Part shown: one piece after another, positions 57,560 to 64,000 of the stretch
Layout: each line of letters opens with the position of its first letter
Position numbering within the stretch: position 1 is the first letter of the stretch
Source: Climacium dendroides
Taxonomy: Eukaryota > Streptophyta > Bryopsida > Hypnales > Climaciaceae
DNA length: 64,000 nt
Direction: 5' to 3'
NCBI GenBank assembly: GCA_950106755.1
Contig: OX467084.1
Location: 26,787,213-26,851,212, forward strand
Made by a program: the position numbers and the translations under genes
The notes under the pieces: generated by a model
Seen by the model: only the letters and a program-made list of their open reading frames with translations
Told to the model about the DNA's origin: nothing
The model's database searches: none

Positions 57560-58390
57560 TATTGGAAGGGGGAAAAAACGTGACACGTGTCACCTTGTGA
57601 GTGGTTTGAGGTGATGTAGACCCTTGGGAATGTGATGTGGAAACTCAATTTTGGCAATCGGGTGTTGAATCAAACTTGGGTTTGTGTTTTTTGGGCTTTA
57701 TCGTGCTAGATTGCACTAGGGAAATGAAAAAAAAACAATTTGGTTAGAAAATGGGAGAAAATCATGAAGATTTTTGCCAGAAAAACCTTCAAATTAAAAT
57801 AATAGATGGGATGAAATCGCTAGGTTGTGGATGAAAACATAATTATAGACATGTGATATGTGCTAACGTGATATTTTTCTATCCAATATGTGGATGAATG
57901 TTGAAATTTGGAGCACCACTGTAACATTTCATATTGCCGTTCTGGCACTTCATAGAAAATGGAAAAAGAAAAAACACCCTTAATTAGACCTTCATGTACA
58001 ATAGTAGGAGAATGGAGGCCTAGAACTTATCTCATCTATGAAAGCTATGAGTTGCAACATTACCGATGTAGCCATGATTTGTTTGTTGATCCATTTAATT
58101 GTTGTTGAGGTGGAAAACTATTGAGTAGACTTTAATTGCTCTTAGAGTGAGATTTTTGCACTGCTCGTGGTTAAGTTCTCGGATATTTTGCATCATGTAT
58201 CCAATTAGTTACATACTTGTCCCAAATTTGAGAAGCAGAAGACAAGTTTTGCACGTGCTACTGTACATGAAGGTGTGATTTGGCACTCATGTAAAAAAAA
58301 TTGAACCTCCACATTACATTCTCAAGGATTCATGTCACCTCGCACCAATCACAAGATGACACGAGACATTTAAAAAAAATACAACAAAAA
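57560..58390. other. dispersed-repeat mosaic
   Basis: 57570-57670 and (inverted) 58265-58360 are copies of the repeat carrying GAGGTGA(T/C)(G/A)T(A/G)GACCCTTG. 57800-57966 is the inverted relative of 5640-5800. 58000-58110 (ATGATTTGTTTGTTGATCCA, TTTAATTGTTGTTGAG) is related to 53985-54030. No gene is seen. Confidence 0.55.
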
Positions 58391-58960
58391 ATGACTTGAT
58401 TTATGTTGAATTTGACCTTTACATGAGGTACCCAAAGTTCAAACTATGGCTCCTTAAAAATTCCAAGGCATGCACTATAACTTTTGATTATTAGGGCACC
58501 TCATCAATAAAGAATAAAAATGTTTTTTTTTTGAAGCAAAGGGTGTACATGCATAACTTTTGATTAGGGCATCCAATCTGAAGGAAAAAAAAATGATATC
58601 CCTACCAAGGAAGTTCATACATGTTCAAATTTTCGTGTGAACACATGACATTTTTTTAAAGAATTTTACTACAAAAATGACTTGATTTATGTTGAATTTG
58701 ACCTTCACACAAGGTACCCAAAGTTCAAACTTGTTGTTCCTTGAAAATTCCAAGGCATGTACTATAACTTCGGATTACCAAGTCACCAAAAAAAATAAGT
58801 TTTTTTTTTAAAGCAAATGAAGTACATGCATAACATAACTTTTGATTAGGGCACCCAATCCAAAGGAAAAAAAAAAGTAATATATTCCTACCGAGGATGT
58901 TCATGTGTCCAAAAATTTTCTCGTGAACATCCTACCAAAATTGACTTTTGTGCACAACTA
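58391..58960 (-). repeat. 287-bp tandem duplication
   Basis: ATGACTTGATTTATGTTGAA starts at 58391 and again at 58678. Both copies continue through CCAAGGCATG-ACTATAACTT, GCATAACTTTTGATTAGGGC and CCTACC-AGGA-GTTCAT. Divergence is moderate. Confidence 0.9.
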
Positions 58961-60269
58961 CCCAAGATTTCTTGTCTTGTGCACATGGAACGGTGCACTT
59001 GGTGGTGCTTTTAGGGAGTTCAGGTGACGTGGCCCCCTCCCATTTTTGAAGTGGCCGTCACTATTGGTGGCTGGGGAAACTTCTGAGCCAGTAACCTTAC
59101 GCCAAGTACATGCATGGCCGCCGCTTGGCCCTTCAAAAATTCCAAATAAAGTTGCAGCCATTCCGTAATATCACCTAATCCCGCCAACTAATCAGTTGGA
59201 GGAGCCTTGGTGGTTCCCCAAATTGTCGGAAACACTTTAAAAAAAACACTAAATTTAGCTGCACTTGTGGCGGTATATATATCTATTGTTGGAGGTATTG
59301 ATTGGTGGAAAAAAATAATATATTCTTAGCATCTATCACACCTTATTTTTCAGCAAAAAAAAATTAATAATTTTGCAATATGGGGCCCATTTTTTTCAAT
59401 GTTTACGGTGTTAAAGGCCTCCTCATAACTGGATATAAAAATATGAATTCATACTTAGAATTCTTTGAAGTATGACCAGGACTTCTATTTTGGTGGATGA
59501 TTCTAAGGTAGAAACATCCAATTCTATCCCTGTACCTAATCCTTATTCCATAGAGTGTCCTTAAAGTGTCCCTAGAGTTCCATTAATGTGTCTTAGACAT
59601 GTTTAACTTTGATTTGTTGACGCACTTGAAGGACACATACTGAACTCTGATTTGTGCAGTTCAATTTTGGGTGCACGTATGGGACAGTTCCAATGGCCTA
59701 GGTAGCCGACATCATAAAAATTACATACAATGTTTGAAAAATCTATTTTTTTTAATATTCATGATTTTCACTTGCATATACTACAAAAATATTGTTTTTA
59801 GAAAAAATATGCCTCCAACTATGTTGAATTGCTTAAAGTAACAGTCTTGGGTGTTTTTACTTTAGATAGAATTCAGAATAGAAAGTAAAAATAGAAAAAG
59901 AAATGCTCCTTCTATTATATAAGACAAAGCTTGGAATGAGGAGACTTTTTCTTCTTGGAGATTTATCACTTTCTACGGTTAGGTGGTTTGAACTTCTTGT
60001 ATGAAATTATATTCTATTAGCAATATTTTGAATATGAATTCATACCTTATCCAAATCTTGATATTCCACTTGAAGTTCTCTAATTCCAAATTCTAGTACC
60101 CTACTCTTCAAACAAACCAAGAGAAAACCCAAAATTATGACCTTTGATGGGTTTTTTTCCCTCTAGATTTCAATTTTATAACCAAGCTATTTTAAAAAAT
60201 TATATCAAATAAACAATTTACTTTTAACATCTGAAAATTTCTTCACAAGTCTACATTATCCCAAAATTT
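58961..60269. other. intergenic DNA, no gene recognised
   Basis: A GC-richer patch lies at 58970-59220 with no family resemblance. The segment 59755-59870 is one copy of a duplication whose partner is 60270-60545. Confidence 0.5.
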
Positions 60270-60325
60270 TTGTTTTAAATTTTTTTTCAAATACATGATT
60301 TTCAATTGCTAATACTACAAATATG

Positions 60326-60474
60326 TCTCTCTCACTCTTTTTTCTTTCCTTTTTTCCTTTTCCTTTTCCTTTTCCTTTTCCTTTTTCTTTTTCTCTTTCT
60401 CTTTCTCTTTCTCTTTCTCTTTCTCTTTCTCTTTTTCTTTCTCTTTTCTTTTTCTCTTTTCTCTTTCTTTCTTG
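60326..60474 (+). repeat. CTTTTC / TTTCTC pyrimidine microsatellite
   Basis: An uninterrupted pyrimidine tract consists mainly of CCTTTT units and then TTTCTC units. It produces Ser/Leu/Phe-rich frames on plus and Arg/Glu/Lys-rich frames on minus. The flanks (ATGATTTTCAATTGCTAATA before, GCCTCAAACTGTGTTGAATT after) are contiguous in the related copy at 59755-59870. Confidence 0.93.
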
Positions 60475-60545
60475 GGTTAGTTTGAAAGCATGCGCCTCAA
60501 ACTGTGTTGAATTGGTGATGGTTTTGACGGTTATGGGTGTTAGAT

Positions 60546-62482
60546 CCTCAAATCCAGGAGCTGACTCTTCCCAGGACAACCATTTGTAAAGAAAAGCCTC
60601 GTTGCTCACAAAGTGGGCTTGCCTGCATTGGACCAACCAGGCCGTCACCTTCGTCGCGAGGACTGAGCAACTCTCCGCGCCCACAAACGCGCTGCGCCGT
60701 TGGATCACCGCTATCCAACGCACAACTTCAACCCACACGCAGTCTCAAGGAAAATCCGAGGTAAGTTAAGTTACGTGGAAGAGCATGAATTCCCACCTGC
60801 AAATTTAACTACTTTTCTTGAGGTTTGGACCCCCAAAAGAAAAGTCTCCAATGCTTGAGATATTGCGTGGTATTTTCACAAGATGCAGAAAATCAAAACA
60901 TGAGAGTCTGTGAGAGTGTACTGCTGATTTTGGAAGTCCATGAGTAGTGTTGATTTTGGATACATTCAGAGGTGTTGTTTTGGAAAATTCGTAATTGTTT
61001 TGCATGCAGTGTCAGATTGGATAATGCATGCTACAGTGCGTTGGAATCCTGTTATTAGGACCTCCTTACATGCTCGCCTGGTGAGCAAAGTGCAATATGG
61101 GGTGCTAGAGCAGTTTTATAAAAAAAAATTCTAGGCAGTACAGAGCAGTTTTAGTCTAGGCAGTACAGTAAGCGATAATCACTGGAAGGATGAAGCTATT
61201 TGTATCCCAGGCAATTGCTTGTATTAAGGGAGAGCTGCCCATCGCGCCACAGCATGTAAGCCCACCGGTCCTTACAGTTGCCAACGAGATGTTCAGTTGA
61301 TTTTTCTTGTTAGTTTGGTAATAGTAACAATGCGCCGTTATAATTCGTGACGCGCGCAACTTACCTTCAACCCTTCCGGAAAGAGGGAGTGCGCCATTCC
61401 TCCCCGCCTCCAAAGAATCACAAGAATCCAAATAGTTTAATGGAACTATTCCATTCCTGGACATTCTGTCTCCCTTTGATTCCCAGGCAGCTGATGAATC
61501 ATTCCTGACTCCGCCGCAACCGACGTTTCCGCTCCACCAGCACATGCTTGATCGATATATAGCTGCGCACTTGTGCTAAAGGTTCATCACAAACTTAACA
61601 ACCAGACGTTGTGGGTCAGGTGCAAATTGAAGCTGCTAAGCTAGTGCGCGCGCACCACGGTTTTTCTGAGATCGATCTCCCACATCGAGATGATCTGTAA
61701 CATTAGCAGGAGCGTTGTGAGGAGGAGCTAACTTAGCGCACTCTTCTGGCGTTTCGAGGTAGGTCTTTGTCTGAGCTAGCTCTGAATTGGAAACCGTTTT
61801 CTGTTTCGTTAACAATGTCGTAAGCAGAAGGGTCCGTCGCGGTTGTTGCGAATCTGACCGGTAACATCCAATCTTCCTGAAATTCTTCCGTTCGTTTCTT
61901 CCAGTGATTGTACCGGAGTCGGTAGCCTTCCTTTGTGTATGTCAAGGTTTTGCTCAAGGTAAATGTTGCAGTAGTATGGTAGCTCGGAGTGTTTTTTTAA
62001 AAAGTATCGAAGTTGTTTACCTCCGCCTTTGCGTCCCTTCCACCAGTTTTTGCCCTGATTGAGATTGAAAATTCTAGTGGAAACTTTCGTGGTGTCTCGA
62101 CGTCCTTCGTGGCTTCCATGACGCCATTGATCTTCACTCGAGTATGTACACGAAGCTCCCGAGTGATCATCATCTAGAGGGGTGTACGTGGTCTCTCTCT
62201 GCTTGCTTCGTTGATCGAGCATTCTGGGACTCCGAATGTGGCACTTGCTGCTTCTAGGTCGTATCTGTACGTGCTCTCGAAAGATTCTGGAGGTCATTGA
62301 TTCTCTCTCATCTGATCCTCGTCCGTGATGAGTCCAGCAGGCAAAGCTGGAGCGACGATTTCCTCGACTAATCAAGGGAGCTTCGTTCGCCCACGTTTGC
62401 TTGATTGGCTACCTCCCTTGGTTGGCTCTTCAGCGGCAGCTCACTCTTCTGTCAAGGTCGGTTCTCTCGGTTGGTTGTCAGA
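60546..62482 (+). promoter_or_regulatory. upstream region of the methylesterase gene
   Basis: GC content rises from 60546 and several CpG-rich stretches follow, but no coding family is recognised. TATATA at 61556-61561 (context ATCGATATATAGC) is a plausible TATA box. If it is used, the leader would be about 890 nt and may contain an intron; a donor-like CGAG|GTAGGT lies at about 61759. Frames of 129 codons (61156-61545, minus) and 188 codons (61809-62375, minus) show no family resemblance. Confidence 0.35.
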
Positions 62483-63790
62483 ATGGGAAGGAAGCATTTT
62501 GTGTTGGTGCACGGGTATCAGCATGGAGCCTGGTGCTGGTTCAAGACCAAGCACTTCATGGAAAGTGCTGGCCATCGTGTGACGGCGGTGGATTTGACAA
62601 GCGCGGGAATCAGCACTGTGAGGGCCGATGACGTGAAGTCCTTCGACCATTACAACCAGCCTCTCTACACCGTCCTTGAATCTCTGGAAGAATCTGAAAA
62701 GGTAATTCGCTTCAATTCTGTACCTCCTCGAAGTCAGTTCTTCCAGTTCCATTCTTAACCATTCTGGTTTCTAAAACTTCGGGTTTGTGTGCAGGTCATT
62801 CTAGTGGGTCACAGTTACGGAGGGCAGTCGGTAGCGCGAGCTTCAGAGAGGTACCCTGGCAAGGTTCACGTTGTAGTGTACATTGCGGCGCCCATGCTGT
62901 GCAGCAATCAGGCCCTTGGCGATGTCCATGAGGAGGTCAGCTGAATCATTCTAGGAATCAAAACTCTCTTTACTTTGCGAGTGAATTCTAAGAACGACTG
63001 GATACTACAGTACTGTGCTATGCTTGACATCTAATTGGGCTCTATTTGCTCTTTGTACTTTGGTTTAATGTGAAATAGTTACTTCACTGTTCAATTTGAA
63101 ATGGGGGTGTTCCCATCTATGATTCAAATTTCTCGTCAACCAAAACATACTATCGAAAGAAGATGAGACTGGTATCGCGCATGGTACTCAAGCAACCGAT
63201 CATTCTTGGAATCGCCTTGCGCCATGATCAAGTTTAGGATTCACTCCCGAAAGTTTATATACATCGAGTCAAGCTTTTTTCGTCTGTCCAGGTGTTCAGC
63301 GAGTCCAAAAAGGATGTGAGATACAATTTTGCGAATGGAGCTGGAACAATGCCTACCTCTGGTTGGGTGGAAGTAGAAGCTGCAAAACGGGCTTATTTTA
63401 GCTCCTGTTCACCGAAGGTGAGCCCCTTGTCTTTTTTGTCACTTGCAGCTGTCTTGCTCCAAGCGCTTCGAACGGCCAATTCAGTTCTGCGTTGTAACCG
63501 AAATGCTGTGTCCACAGGATGTGCAGTTGGGCGTGATGCTGTTGAAGCCCATGCCAATGGTCAGTGACGATGCCACAACGTTCACAACTAAAGGCTATTA
63601 CTCCGTGCCGCGCGTATACATTAAAACCTTGCAGGATAAGTGCCTGCAACCCAAGTTCCAAGACCTGTTCATTTCGCGCAACCGTCCCCAGGAAGTCCGA
63701 GCAATTGACTCTGACCATTCTCCCTTTCTTTCTGTTCCCAAGGTGCTTCACCAACATCTATTGCAAATTGCAGGGACTTACGCAAGTTGA
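62483..63790 (+). CDS. methylesterase/HNL-type alpha/beta hydrolase, 4 exons
   Basis: Exons are 62483-62701, 62795-62935, 63292-63417 and 63518-63790. All introns are phase 0 GT-AG, and the product is 252 aa; plant MES proteins are about 255-275 aa. KHFVLVHGYQHGAWCWFKTK forms the first strand and oxyanion-hole HG. VTAVDLTSAGIS, SFDHYNQPLYTVLESL and VILVGHSYGGQSVA follow, with the nucleophile Ser80 in GHSYGG. The triad is completed by Asp202 (YIKTLQDKCL) and His229 (DSDHSPFLS). Family members hydrolyse methyl esters of salicylate, jasmonate, auxin or related compounds, and some are hydroxynitrile lyases. The substrate here cannot be read from sequence. No signal or transit peptide is visible, so it is probably cytosolic. 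The start is the first ATG in frame. The gene appears intact. Confidence 0.94.
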
Positions 63791-64000
63791 TCGGTCAATC
63801 GCAACTGCCAAGGAGATACCAATTTGAAAGCAGTGTCTCCTTTAGTGCAATTGCAAGAAAGGAAGATTGATAACCTGGACTCTGGTTGAATCGGAGGGTG
63901 AGAAACAGCGGTCGTCCTCACCTGCGCTCTCCTTGTGACGGAAGCTTGCAACCCAGGGTAGGGAGCGTTTTCTGGCATTCGTAGAAGAGCAAGCTTTTCC
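63791..64000. other. 3' flank of methylesterase gene
   Basis: Non-coding sequence after the TGA, probably the 3' untranslated region, continues to the window edge. No other feature is seen. Confidence 0.5.

Noticed and set aside
60256..60738. 160-codon minus frame with an Arg/Glu/Lys-rich middle
   Set aside because: The charged middle is simply the translated pyrimidine microsatellite, and the flanks resemble no protein.
61809..62375. 188-codon minus frame just upstream of the methylesterase gene
   Set aside because: There is no recognisable domain and the composition is arbitrary (Arg/Ser/His-rich). It lies antisense to the probable leader of the methylesterase gene.
62405..62482. N-terminal extension of the methylesterase frame to a TTG codon
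   Set aside because: It has no ATG. The protein family starts close to the KHFVLVHG strand, and the ATG at 62483 gives the expected N-terminus.
1..64000. CRISPR arrays, rRNA genes, tRNA genes
   Set aside because: Read on both strands, no cloverleaf, rRNA core motif or repeat-spacer array was recognised. The tandem repeats lack unique spacers of constant length.

Overview
The window looks like nuclear DNA of a land plant. Genes are sparse and split by GT-AG introns, three of the four encode proteins with plastid-type N-termini, and about 58 kb is AT-rich intergenic sequence full of miniature transposons, foldbacks and tandem repeats. The coding exons are clearly more GC-rich and CpG-containing than the intergenic DNA. 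I cannot name the species. Sparse genes together with an unusual (for plants) piggyBac-type transposase relic hint weakly at a non-flowering lineage.

Four genes can be modelled so that every splice junction keeps frame. (1) 3767-5069, minus: a two-exon DUF427 protein of 216 aa with a plastid-like leader. (2) 9622-12289, minus: a five-exon UPF0301/DUF179 (AlgH-like) protein of 310 aa with a plastid-like leader. (3) 18821-20018, plus: nuclear PSBX, the small single-span photosystem II subunit, two exons, 120 aa. (4) 62483-63790, plus: a four-exon methylesterase/hydroxynitrile-lyase-type alpha/beta hydrolase of 252 aa with an intact Ser-Asp-His triad. These are independent genes, not an operon. 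Broken coding remnants are a protein-kinase C-lobe fragment (32866-33096) and a decayed piggyBac-type transposase (27837-28828).

The main novelty is in the mobile DNA. Several repeats of about 0.3-1 kb are bounded by TTAA followed by CCCCTnAA-type termini (21241-22211, 37049-37969, 39924-40889, 55791-56401 and single ends elsewhere). TTAA target duplication with CCC-starting termini is the hallmark of the piggyBac superfamily, and the same window carries a piggyBac-type transposase relic with its C-terminal Cys/His finger. Together they suggest a plant piggyBac system, now decayed, with non-autonomous derivatives.

Other short-element families are also visible: TA-flanked CACTAA-terminus elements (17962, 35296, 57033, 57296); an AAGGTAnAACAnCCCATTG-terminus family (6046, 41601, 54208); a GGGAATTTTnTTAAAATG-terminus family with three copies side by side (23648-25334); and near-perfect foldbacks (1740, 29648, 39004, 55485, 56118). 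Tandem arrays include 160 bp x3, 33 bp x about 19, about 250 bp x3.3, 287 bp x2, 53 bp x3 and 52 bp x4. Two of the genes carry local tandem duplications: the 3' end of the DUF427 gene and the intron of PSBX.
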